Shown here one piece after another: positions 38,301-45,711 of a DNA stretch of 64,000 nucleotides. Each line of letters opens with the position of its first letter. Position 1 is the stretch's first letter. The DNA is taken from contig CAJXPD010000005.1 in NCBI GenBank assembly GCA_913057785.1, positions 1-64,000 of the forward strand, written 5' to 3'. The DNA is from an uncultured Lewinella sp. (GTDB taxonomy: Bacteria; Bacteroidota; Bacteroidia; Chitinophagales; Saprospiraceae). The notes below the pieces were generated by a model. The model was not told where the DNA came from. It was given only the letters and a program-made list of their open reading frames with translations, and ran no database searches. The position numbers and the translations under genes are program-made.

Positions 38301-38822
38301 ACTCTAGATGCATTGGCTGCCCATTACCATGAGATTAATAAAGGTATTGGCGTACATAAGGCCCCGGCGGTTTATGGCGCATTCCCAACTGATCCTTATT
38401 CCCATACTCCTGCTGGCAAAGGCGCGCAGCAACCCGGTATGACCGGACAGGTTAAAGAGGATATTCTCAGTCGATTTGGAGAGCTAGGAGTATTTGTTCA
38501 GAGCGGGCAATTATCCTTTGACCCCACGCTCTTACAGGAAGCAGAGTTTTTGGGTAAACCACAAACCTTCTCCTATCTGGATGTCAAAGGCCAGGCGCAA
38601 GAAGTACAACTTCCTGCTGGATCCTTAGCTTTCACCTACTGTCAAGTGCCAATTATCTATCAGTTAGCTGAAGAAGAAGGCTTAGCGGTCACTTATAAGG
38701 ATGGCCGTTTGGAGAAGTCAGGAACGCTTGCCCTTGACCAGGCAGCCAGCCAACAGCTTTTTGAAAGAACGGCGCAAATTGAGAAGATCGTCGTTCAGCT
38801 GAAGAAAGCCAGAATGAGATAG
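35376..38822 (+). CDS. GH149-like beta-1,3-oligoglucan phosphorylase
   Basis: A 1148-aa protein without signal peptide, so cytoplasmic. Its size and wording (MRPFFMSLVSHSNHWMF near the N-terminus, YEGNWRDIFQNWEALA in the core, GRSGTFFGYEGLGSIYW late) fit the GH149 branch of inverting GH94-related phosphorylases. Asp464 in NWRDIFQNWE is the likely general acid. Known GH149 enzymes reversibly phosphorolyse beta-1,3-gluco-oligosaccharides to glucose 1-phosphate, which saves ATP. Alternatives are GH94 or GH161; the glucan context supports beta-1,3 specificity. It lies 61 bases after the GH16 gene on the same strand. Confidence 0.78.
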   Translation: METVQSTTELVEISQVEFEGEAYFKITNSDAMRPFFMSLVSHSNHWMFISSNGGLTAGRKNSENPLFPYYTDDKITESAEITGSKSIFCVHKEGKALIWEPFSERFEGRYMVRRNLYKSIYGNKLLFEEVNLDLELSFRYQWCTSEKYGFIRRSILTNMSGKDVVVELLDGLQNIMPYGVPSDLQMRSSNLVDAYKKSELEKDTGLGIYSLSAIIVDKAEPSEALKANVVWSLGLDNPKYLLSSRQLKNFRKGLPLQEEVDVRAEKGAYLLNTEVQLAANAEKSWMIIADVNKNHSALARISETIGGEKDLENLIQQDITVCTQSLIALNAASDALQLTADKFRDARHFSNVLFNIMRGGIFDDNYQIEKPDFASYLEKANRSSYEQAKDQLDKLPDLFSFATLQRIASQSQDDDFKRLSLEYMPLKFSRRHGDPSRPWNKFSINTRSELDGSKILDYEGNWRDIFQNWEALALAYPMFIESMFQKFLNATTFDGYNPYRVTKGGFDWEIIEPDDPWSYIGYWGDHQIIYLLKFLEFSEKVFPGKLATYFYKDLFVYANVPYRIKSFGEILKNPKDTIDFDHESDERIRERRAAMGADGALLCNAAGEIYRANFIEKILATLLAKLSNYIPEGGIWMNTQRPEWNDANNALVGNGVSMVTLYYLHRFLQFFKGLLKEAKQEEFMVAEELMEFFGKVQATFEQNKSILSGAINDKDRMQVLRGVGEAGSAYRDKIYDHGFSGGKAPMKLGELQYFIDISIDYLTHAIDANKRSDNLFHAYNLMTVESDTEVSISYLSEMLEGQVAVLSAGHLSGEESLAVLDAMRESKLYRPDQHSYLLYPNKNLPRFTKKNTIPAAAVADCALLQKLVQDGQAQIIEKDIKGDYHFNGNFRNANDLEAALVGLAAGPYADLLQQDKSKVLDIFEDMFDHKAFTGRSGTFFGYEGLGSIYWHMVSKLLLAVQESYLRAMKEGAAPATLDALAAHYHEINKGIGVHKAPAVYGAFPTDPYSHTPAGKGAQQPGMTGQVKEDILSRFGELGVFVQSGQLSFDPTLLQEAEFLGKPQTFSYLDVKGQAQEVQLPAGSLAFTYCQVPIIYQLAEEEGLAVTYKDGRLEKSGTLALDQAASQQLFERTAQIEKIVVQLKKARMR

Positions 38823-38915
38823 TATTAACCCGAAATTACCACTGTTAGGCTAGAAGTGATCCCTTACCTCTGTGTAAGGGGGGAAATCCTAATAAATAGA
38901 CAAAACGATAGAACC

Positions 38916-40202
38916 TTGAATACTACAAAGCTCATAGCAATCCTTTTCAGTTTAACTCTATGCTTTTCCTGCAATCCAAAGGAAGCACAGGAGGAAAACC
39001 CATCACCTATAACATCACCAATCTTGGCTAAAGATATTCTAGGAAACCCTGAGTATTTGGCGATCTCCTATGGAGGATACCGTCAAAATAGTAGAGATGT
39101 TCAACCTACCGTGGCACAATTAAAAGAGGATATGAAAATTCTCTTTGCCATGGGTATCAAGGTCCTGAGAACCTACAATGTAGAGTTGCCACATGCATCG
39201 AATGTCGTGGCTGCCATTGATGAGCTAAAGAAGGAGGATCCTTCTTTTGAAATGTATGTAATGTTGGGGGCTTGGATCGATTGTAAAGGAGCATTTACCG
39301 ACAATCCTGATCACAATGAGGAAGATGTAGAAGCCAACGCCGCGGAAATTCAGCGCGCTGTAGAATTGGCCAATCGTTACCCGGATATCATTAAGGTTAT
39401 TGCGGTCGGTAATGAGGCCATGGTGAAGTGGGCAGCCAGTTATTTTGTACAGCCAGGCGTGATATTGAGGTGGGTGAATTATTTGCAAGAGTTAAAACAA
39501 GCCGGAGATCTACCTGCGGACCTTTGGATCACGAGCTCCGACAACTTTGCCTCCTGGGGAGGCGGGGGCGAGGAATATCACGTCGAAGATCTCACTGCTT
39601 TGATCAAAGCGGTTGATTTCGTTTCTCTGCACACTTATCCAATGCACGATACGCATTACAATCCGGATTTCTGGGGTAATGCTCCTGAGGAAGAGTCGAA
39701 GCCTGATAGCGCAAGAATCGCCGCTGCGATGGACCGCGCACTTGCCTACGCCCAAACTCAGTACCAAAATACGGCAGATTACATCAAAAGCCTCGGGGTG
39801 GATAAACCGATTCACATCGGAGAAACGGGTTGGGCCAGTTTTTCTAATGGACACTACGGTACTGAGGGCTCCAAGGCCACTGATGAATATAAGGAAGGTA
39901 TCTATTATCACCTCCTACGTGAATGGACCAATAAGGAAGGGATTTCCTGCTTCTATTTCGAGGCATTTGACGAGAACTGGAAAGATGCCGGTAACCCCGG
40001 AGGTTCAGAGAATTATTTTGGACTATTTACGATCGATGGAAAAGCTAAATACGCCTTATGGGACTTAGTAGATCAAGGCGTCTTCGAGGGATTGGGCAGA
40101 GGGGATCAATCGATTACCAAGACTTACAATGGTGAGCTATCGGCATTGCTTAAGGAGGTCGCTAACCCACCTATGAAAGAATCACTGACTGCTCAGCAAT
40201 AG
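38916..40202 (+). CDS. GH17-like beta-1,3-glucanase lipoprotein
   Basis: A GH17-family glycosidase. The acid/base Glu is in VIAVGNEAMVKW and the nucleophile in IHIGETGWASF. No ATG gives a sensible N-terminus: I chose the TTG at 38916, which starts a lipoprotein signal LNTTKLIAILFSLTLCFSC; the ORF track uses a GTG 20 codons earlier. The product is about 428 aa. It is predicted to be exported and lipid-anchored, and to cut or transglycosylate beta-1,3-glucan chains. It resembles the cytoplasmic protein at 44458-45405, suggesting duplication with change of location. Confidence 0.85.
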   Translation: MNTTKLIAILFSLTLCFSCNPKEAQEENPSPITSPILAKDILGNPEYLAISYGGYRQNSRDVQPTVAQLKEDMKILFAMGIKVLRTYNVELPHASNVVAAIDELKKEDPSFEMYVMLGAWIDCKGAFTDNPDHNEEDVEANAAEIQRAVELANRYPDIIKVIAVGNEAMVKWAASYFVQPGVILRWVNYLQELKQAGDLPADLWITSSDNFASWGGGGEEYHVEDLTALIKAVDFVSLHTYPMHDTHYNPDFWGNAPEEESKPDSARIAAAMDRALAYAQTQYQNTADYIKSLGVDKPIHIGETGWASFSNGHYGTEGSKATDEYKEGIYYHLLREWTNKEGISCFYFEAFDENWKDAGNPGGSENYFGLFTIDGKAKYALWDLVDQGVFEGLGRGDQSITKTYNGELSALLKEVANPPMKESLTAQQ

Positions 40203-40298
40203 AGTTGTGGGCCGTCTATAACTAGTGAGTGATCAACGAAGACAACCCCAGAAAACCTTGAATGCTGCACAAAGTCAGTGCAATAAAAACACCTAAAA

Positions 40299-41774
40299 AT
40301 GAGATACCCTTATCTACTACTAGTGCTTATGCTTGCTGCCTGTAATACTGTCGAAGAATTAGATATCGAGGTATATGAAACCTCGGCAGCTGGAAATCAG
40401 CTTACCGCTTTGACTGAATTCTCGGAAGCCGGAGAGGCTACGGAGATCAAATTGAAGCCCGATGAATCATTTCAGACCATCACGGGTTTTGGGGGTTCCT
40501 TTACCGAATCATCGGCCTATTTACTAAATAAATTAGGCGCAGAAAATAGAGCCAAGGTGTTGGAAGCCTACTTCGGAGAGAGTGGGGCCAAGTACTCCTT
40601 GACTAGAACACACATGAACTCCTGTGACTTTTCCGTGAGCAATTACTCCTACGCTCCGGTGGAGGGGGATGTAAAATTAGATAGTTTTTCCATTGAAGAA
40701 GATCGCGATGACATCATTCCGATGATCAAGGAAGCGATGGCCGTTTCCAAAGATGGCTTCAAGATCCTCTCCTCTCCTTGGACCGCCCCACCTTGGATGA
40801 AAGACAACAAGGACTGGCGCGGTGGTAAGCTGCTACCGGAATACTACGAAACCTGGGCACTATTCTTTTCCAAATACTTAGAGGCTTATAAAGCGGAGGG
40901 GATCGATATCTGGGGATTTACTGTAGAAAATGAACCGCTGGGCAATGATAGTAACTGGGAGAGTATGCATTTTACGCCAGCAGAGATGACTCAATTTGTA
41001 CAGCAGTATCTAGGCCCCAAATTGGAGGCTGACGGTCATGATGTCAATATCCTAGGCTACGACCAGAATCGCGAACACCTCAAGGAGTGGGTGGATGAAA
41101 TGTATAAAGATGAAGCTAGCTCCAAATATTATGATGGAACGGCTATCCACTGGTATGCCAGTACTTTTGAAGTGTTTCCGGACGAGCTCCAGTATGCGCA
41201 CGAGAAAGCCCCGAATAAATACTTAATCCAGTCTGAAGCCTGCGTAGATGCACAAGTGCCCGTCTGGCAAGACGATCAGTGGTACTGGTCGAAGGAAGCC
41301 ACGGATTGGGGTTGGGATTGGGCTCCAGAGGATCAAAAGCACATGCACCCCAAGTATGTACCGGTTTATCGTTATGCTCGCGATATCATTGGATGTCTAA
41401 ACAATTGGGTAGACGGATGGATCGATTGGAACATGGTACTAGATCGCCAAGGTGGGCCCAACTGGTTTAAAAACTGGTGCGTAGCACCTGTTATTGTTGA
41501 TCCGGATGCAGATGAGGTCTACTTCACGCCACTGTACTACACCCTATCCCATTTCAGCCGATACATCAGACCCGGTGCCAAAAGAATTGGTTATGAGCAC
41601 ACGGATGAGGACCTACTTGTAACCGCTGCCCAAAATCCTGATGGCTCCCTTGCCGTGATATTGCTGAACCAAGGGAGTGAAGAAAAGCAGATTTCTCTTT
41701 CTCTAGGTGAGAAAGTCAAAAATATCTCCATTGATGCCCAAGCCATACAAACGATTATAGTTCCCAATCAATAG
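40299..41774 (+). CDS. GH30 beta-glucosidase/beta-1,6-glucanase lipoprotein
   Basis: A 491-aa secreted lipoprotein (MRYPYLLLVLMLAAC, Cys15). The GH30 core has QTITGFGGSFTESSAY, acid/base Glu212 in FTVENEP and nucleophile Glu313 in LIQSEAC, followed by the small beta-sandwich domain typical of GH30. Within this locus the best fit is removal of beta-1,6 branches or cleavage of beta-1,6-glucan of laminarin-type polymers. A GH30 glucosylceramidase-type activity cannot be excluded. Confidence 0.9.
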   Translation: MRYPYLLLVLMLAACNTVEELDIEVYETSAAGNQLTALTEFSEAGEATEIKLKPDESFQTITGFGGSFTESSAYLLNKLGAENRAKVLEAYFGESGAKYSLTRTHMNSCDFSVSNYSYAPVEGDVKLDSFSIEEDRDDIIPMIKEAMAVSKDGFKILSSPWTAPPWMKDNKDWRGGKLLPEYYETWALFFSKYLEAYKAEGIDIWGFTVENEPLGNDSNWESMHFTPAEMTQFVQQYLGPKLEADGHDVNILGYDQNREHLKEWVDEMYKDEASSKYYDGTAIHWYASTFEVFPDELQYAHEKAPNKYLIQSEACVDAQVPVWQDDQWYWSKEATDWGWDWAPEDQKHMHPKYVPVYRYARDIIGCLNNWVDGWIDWNMVLDRQGGPNWFKNWCVAPVIVDPDADEVYFTPLYYTLSHFSRYIRPGAKRIGYEHTDEDLLVTAAQNPDGSLAVILLNQGSEEKQISLSLGEKVKNISIDAQAIQTIIVPNQ

Positions 41775-41797
41775 TACCTTCAACAAAACGCATTATC

Positions 41798-43228
41798 ATG
41801 AGTCAATACAAAACCGCAGCCAAGGATAGAGTACCTGTGGTGCAGAAGTTCGCCTTTGGCGCCGGACACCTTGTCAATAACCTACTACCCGGTGCACTCG
41901 GTATTTTCATGTTCTTTTTGCTTACAGCCTTCGGTATGGATCCCTTCTTGGCGGGACTTCTAGGAGGTCTGCCCAGGATTTTCGATGCTTTGACGGATCC
42001 GATCATGGGCTTTATTTCAGACAATACTAAATCCAAATACGGACGAAGACGCCCCTACATATTTGTTGGTGCTATCCTCAGCGGCTTATTCTTTGTGATT
42101 CTGTGGCAATTGGATGAGAACAATACCCAGTCCTATAACTTCTGGTATTTCTTACTGTTTTCACTTGTTTATTTGATTGGGAATACGATTTTTTCCACTC
42201 CCTTGATTGGATTGGGGTATGAAATGACCTCGGATTACAACGAGCGAACCCGCCTAATGGCCTTTTCCCAAACGATGGGCCAAATCGCTTGGATGATCGT
42301 TCCTTGGTTTTGGGTATTGATTGCTGACCCGGATCTATTTGACAATCAAGCAGAGGGTGTGCGGAAGCTTTCAGTTGTGGTAGGAGCAGTATGTATTGCC
42401 CTAGGGGTATTGCCAGCTATCTTCTGTAAGGGAATTGATGCTTCAGAGATGGCAAATCGGAAGGAAATCTCCTTTGCTACCTTATTTACCAATCTTGTGG
42501 ATCTCTTTAAAGGGATTGTGCAGGTGGCCAAGAACAAGCCTTTTGTGAAACTGTGCGGCGCTACTTTCCTAGTCTTCAATGGCTTCCAAATGGTAGCTTC
42601 ATTCAGCTATTTCATCATCGTATTCTATATGTTTGATGGAGATTATGGAGCTGCAGGAAATTGGCCAGCATGGTTCTCTACTGTAAGTGCATTTGCCACT
42701 GCATTTTTGGTAATTCCTATTATTTCTTGGATGTCTAATCGGATGGGAAAAAGAAAAGCCTTTATCCTATCCACGGCTATCTCCATCGTAGGTTATCTGC
42801 TAAAATGGTGGGGATTCAATCCAGACAATCCTTGGCTGCTTTTCATGCCACTACCGTTTATCGCTTTCGGAGTTGGTGGTCTATTTACCTTGATGATGAG
42901 TATGACTGCTGATGTTTGTGATTTAGATGAATTGGAGAATGGCATGCCACGTCGAGAGGGAACTTTTGGAGCTATCTATTGGTGGATGGTGAAACTAGGG
43001 CAAGCGCTTGCTTTAGTAATGGGGGGATTGGTATTGAAAATTGTAGGTTTTGATCAAAATTCACAATTGCAAACCGTCGAAACATTGACACGCCTTCGTT
43101 TGGCAGATATTATCGTACCTGCCTTTACCGCAGGCCTTGCCATCTGGGTAATGTGGAGTTATGATCTGACAGAAGATAGAGCACGTGAAATTCAAGAAAC
43201 ATTGGTGGAAAGAAGAGGGGAGCTTTAG
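41798..43228 (+). CDS. GPH-type MFS sugar:cation symporter
   Basis: A 476-aa inner-membrane carrier with about 12 TM helices. The early loop RIFDALTDPIMGFISDNTKSKYGRRRPYI is the signature of glycoside-pentoside-hexuronide:cation symporters. The gene lies between the secreted and cytoplasmic enzymes of the locus, 23 bases after GH30. It is the likely route by which beta-gluco-oligosaccharides enter the cytoplasm for phosphorolysis. Confidence 0.88.
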   Translation: MSQYKTAAKDRVPVVQKFAFGAGHLVNNLLPGALGIFMFFLLTAFGMDPFLAGLLGGLPRIFDALTDPIMGFISDNTKSKYGRRRPYIFVGAILSGLFFVILWQLDENNTQSYNFWYFLLFSLVYLIGNTIFSTPLIGLGYEMTSDYNERTRLMAFSQTMGQIAWMIVPWFWVLIADPDLFDNQAEGVRKLSVVVGAVCIALGVLPAIFCKGIDASEMANRKEISFATLFTNLVDLFKGIVQVAKNKPFVKLCGATFLVFNGFQMVASFSYFIIVFYMFDGDYGAAGNWPAWFSTVSAFATAFLVIPIISWMSNRMGKRKAFILSTAISIVGYLLKWWGFNPDNPWLLFMPLPFIAFGVGGLFTLMMSMTADVCDLDELENGMPRREGTFGAIYWWMVKLGQALALVMGGLVLKIVGFDQNSQLQTVETLTRLRLADIIVPAFTAGLAIWVMWSYDLTEDRAREIQETLVERRGEL

Positions 43229-43301
43229 GGCTTGTCTAGTCTTAAAACCACTAGAATAATCATACACTAAATCCTGTAGTCTTAGAATTAACAAAACTGA
43301 T

Positions 43302-44186
43302 ATGTCATTTAGGTACCGTAAATCATGGGACATCAAGGGCGTCGACCTTAATAGTAAATCGGCAGCAGAAATTGAGGCTCTATTCAAAGGAGTATTGGAG
43401 GATGGTATGCATGGCCTATGCTTTAGTGCATATGTGGAAGGCCAAGAACCAGGCTCAATTTTGACCGATGAACAAGTCCGCCGTCGTATGGGGATCATTG
43501 CACCTTATACCAGTTGGGTACGTTCTTTCTCCTGCATTGAAGGGAATGAATTGATACCAAAAATCGCTAAAGAATTTGGTATTAAGACCCTCGTAGGAGC
43601 CTGGATCGGAGATGATCCGGAAAAGAACGAAGAGGAAATTGCTGCGCTGATCGATTTGGCCAAGCAAGGAGTGGTCGATATTGCAGCGGTTGGCAATGAA
43701 GTCATGTATCGTAAAGATGCCACCGAAGACCAATTGTTAAGCTATATCCATCGTGTGAAGGAGGCTTTACCGGATATCCCGGTGGGATACGTGGATGCCT
43801 ACTACGAATTTAGCCATCGCCCTCGTATCACTCAGGCTTGTGATGTAATCTTAGCAAACTGCTATCCTTATTGGGAGGAGTGTCATATCGACTACAGCCT
43901 TTTACATGCCAAACAGATGTATTATCAAGCTTTGGCGGCGGGTCAAGGCAAGAAAGTTATTGTTACCGAAACTGGATGGCCAAGCCAGGGTACTGCCCTG
44001 GGTGATGCAGAGCCTTCCAGGGTTAATGCCTTACGCTACTTCTTGAATATGCAGCAATGGTCTGCACAGGATAATATTGAAATGTTCTACTTCTCCTCCT
44101 TTGATGAGGCTTGGAAAGTAGGCGCCGAAGGAGATGTTGGTGCCTACTGGGGACTTTGGGACAAAGATGAACAACTTAAATTCTAA
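43302..44186 (+). CDS. Cytoplasmic GH17-like enzyme, copy A
   Basis: A 294-aa protein with no signal peptide or lipobox. The GH17 catalytic pair is visible: acid/base Glu133 in AAVGNEVMY and nucleophile Glu223 in VTETGWPSQG. Classical GH17 enzymes act on beta-1,3-glucan outside the cell or in plants; a cytoplasmic form beside a phosphorylase suggests trimming or transglycosylation of imported oligosaccharides. That role is inference. Confidence 0.82.
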   Translation: MSFRYRKSWDIKGVDLNSKSAAEIEALFKGVLEDGMHGLCFSAYVEGQEPGSILTDEQVRRRMGIIAPYTSWVRSFSCIEGNELIPKIAKEFGIKTLVGAWIGDDPEKNEEEIAALIDLAKQGVVDIAAVGNEVMYRKDATEDQLLSYIHRVKEALPDIPVGYVDAYYEFSHRPRITQACDVILANCYPYWEECHIDYSLLHAKQMYYQALAAGQGKKVIVTETGWPSQGTALGDAEPSRVNALRYFLNMQQWSAQDNIEMFYFSSFDEAWKVGAEGDVGAYWGLWDKDEQLKF

Positions 44187-44210
44187 TACTGTTTTAGTAA
44201 GGTTAAATGC

Positions 44211-44247
44211 TTGGGTTGTGGAGCTATTCTTTTGCTCCATGACCCAA
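44211..44247 (+). terminator. Hairpin after the first cytoplasmic GH17-like gene
   Basis: TTGGGTTGTGGAGC pairs with GCTCCATGACCCAA with two internal mismatches and an 8- to 9-base loop, 25 bases past the stop. No T-tract follows. It may mark a transcript end or a processing site, since the next gene begins 211 bases on and could have its own promoter. Confidence 0.4.
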
Positions 44248-44457
44248 TCTGCAATAAGGATATCGATGAACTGATCTAAACTTATTTCGACTCAGGAGAG
44301 TATAATAAGGTGAAATCAGTTCTCTCATTGAAAGATACCGTTCTCCGACAATTTTGTGGTCAGCGTTTTAGCTAGGAGAATTACGCCCAACGGAAGTAAG
44401 ACTTTTAGCTAAAAGGGTGACTCCAAAACACAAAAATTGTTAGAGAACCAAAGATAC

Positions 44458-45405
44458 ATGTACATGACTCACAGCAATAAACAGCCCTTCCCCTTTGCCG
44501 CAGCCATATGCTATTCGGGTTTTCGAGAAGGGCAGCACCCGGGAGGAGAGCATCCGACTTATGAGCAGATTAAGGAGGATCTATTGATCTTACAAGGTCA
44601 TTGGAAGTACCTGCGCTTATATGATTGCGATCAGCACGCCCTGACTACTTTGGAAGTGATCCGTCAGGAGCGGCTCGACTTCCAAATTATGCTAGGAGCC
44701 TATATCGAGGCTGAAATGAACAACTTTGGTTGCCCCTGGGGTGGAGGAGTATATTCGGAAGAGCAATTAGACAAGAACAGAACAAGTAATCTGCAAAAGA
44801 TCAATAAATTGATTGATCTCGCCAATCAGTATCCTGATATTATTTGTTCGCTATCTGCCGGAAATGAAGCTTGCGTAGATTGGACCGACCATTACGTTCC
44901 CGTCAAGCGTGTAGTGGAATATGTGAAACTCATCAAAAGAGGAGCAAAACAGCCGGTGACTTTTTGCGAGAACTACGTTCCTTGGTTGCACAAACTCAAA
45001 CCGCTAGCTGAAGTGGTAGATTTCATTTCAATCCATACCTATCCCGTCTGGGAGTACAAGCACATTCACGAGGCCATCGCGTATACTAAAGAAAACTACG
45101 AATCCGTAGCGAGCTTGTACCCGGATACACCAGTTGTTATCACGGAAGCAGGCTGGACGACTCAGTCCAACGGCCATGGGATCAACCCTCAAAACGTGAA
45201 TGAGGAACTGCAAAAGACCTACTTCCAAGACCTAATGGAATGGACAGAAGCAGCACAGATCACAACCTTCGTCTTCGAAGCCTTTGATGAACCCTGGAAA
45301 GGTTCCTCCGATCCAATGGAGCCTGAGAAACACTGGGGCCTATTCAAGGTAGACCGAAGCCCGAAGCTGGTGGTAGAGCATTTGAGCCAGCAGCCCATTA
45401 CATAG
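44458..45405 (+). CDS. Cytoplasmic GH17-like enzyme, copy B
   Basis: About 315 aa, no export signal. The catalytic residues lie in LSAGNEACVDW and VVITEAGWTTQ. The start was moved from the track's TTG (44437) to the ATG at 44458; a second ATG follows at 44464. It is closer in sequence to the GH17 lipoprotein than to copy A (shared AGNEA/GNEA and FEAFDEPWKGSSDP/FEAFDENWKDAGNP blocks). Its stop codon overlaps the start of a palindromic repeat element. Confidence 0.82.
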   Translation: MYMTHSNKQPFPFAAAICYSGFREGQHPGGEHPTYEQIKEDLLILQGHWKYLRLYDCDQHALTTLEVIRQERLDFQIMLGAYIEAEMNNFGCPWGGGVYSEEQLDKNRTSNLQKINKLIDLANQYPDIICSLSAGNEACVDWTDHYVPVKRVVEYVKLIKRGAKQPVTFCENYVPWLHKLKPLAEVVDFISIHTYPVWEYKHIHEAIAYTKENYESVASLYPDTPVVITEAGWTTQSNGHGINPQNVNEELQKTYFQDLMEWTEAAQITTFVFEAFDEPWKGSSDPMEPEKHWGLFKVDRSPKLVVEHLSQQPIT

Positions 45406-45473
45406 TTAGATAGCTGTCCGTAGTTTCAAACTGCGGACAGCTATCTAACAACAAACTACGGACAGCTATATAC
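45405..45473. repeat. Dispersed palindromic element, copy 1 (arm, inverted arm, direct arm)
   Basis: A 22-bp arm containing TAGCTGTCCGTAGTTT (45405-45426) faces an inverted copy (45428-45449, one mismatch) across a single base, and a third arm AAACTACGGACAGCTATA (from 45453) follows. The same three-arm layout with related sequence occurs at 62460-62515. This copy begins at the last base of the GH17 stop codon. It may act as terminator and as a mobile or REP-like repeat. Confidence 0.75.
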
Positions 45474-45711
45474 AACATAAGAACATAGTCCTTTCCCTTC
45501 CTATTTCCCTTCAAGACCAATCCCCAGGACGCACTGCTAAAGCTCATGGATTCAAAGTCTAGAGGCTTTAGACTATTCTATCTATTTCTGTCAAATCTAA
45601 TGTAGTCACTACTAGATGAGTAGAATGATTTTTTATTTGTGTCTATTTGACACAATAGACATATTTGTGTACTTTTAATGTCAACACCTATCGATTCATC
45701 AAGTTGTACAC
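45474..45711. promoter_or_regulatory. Leader region of the GH3 gene
   Basis: Together with the repeat this makes a 306-base gap. It holds an 8-bp inverted repeat TGTCTATT-TGACAC-AATAGACA at 45640-45661, 51 to 72 bases before the GH3 ATG, a good place for a repressor or activator site. The downstream ATATTTG/TACTTTTA stretch is promoter-like but does not match the consensus exactly. Confidence 0.4.

Noticed and set aside
35376-38822. Cyclic beta-1,2-glucan synthase or cellobiose phosphorylase
   Set aside because: Far shorter than the former with no TM segments, and longer than the latter; the beta-1,3-glucan neighbours support GH149.
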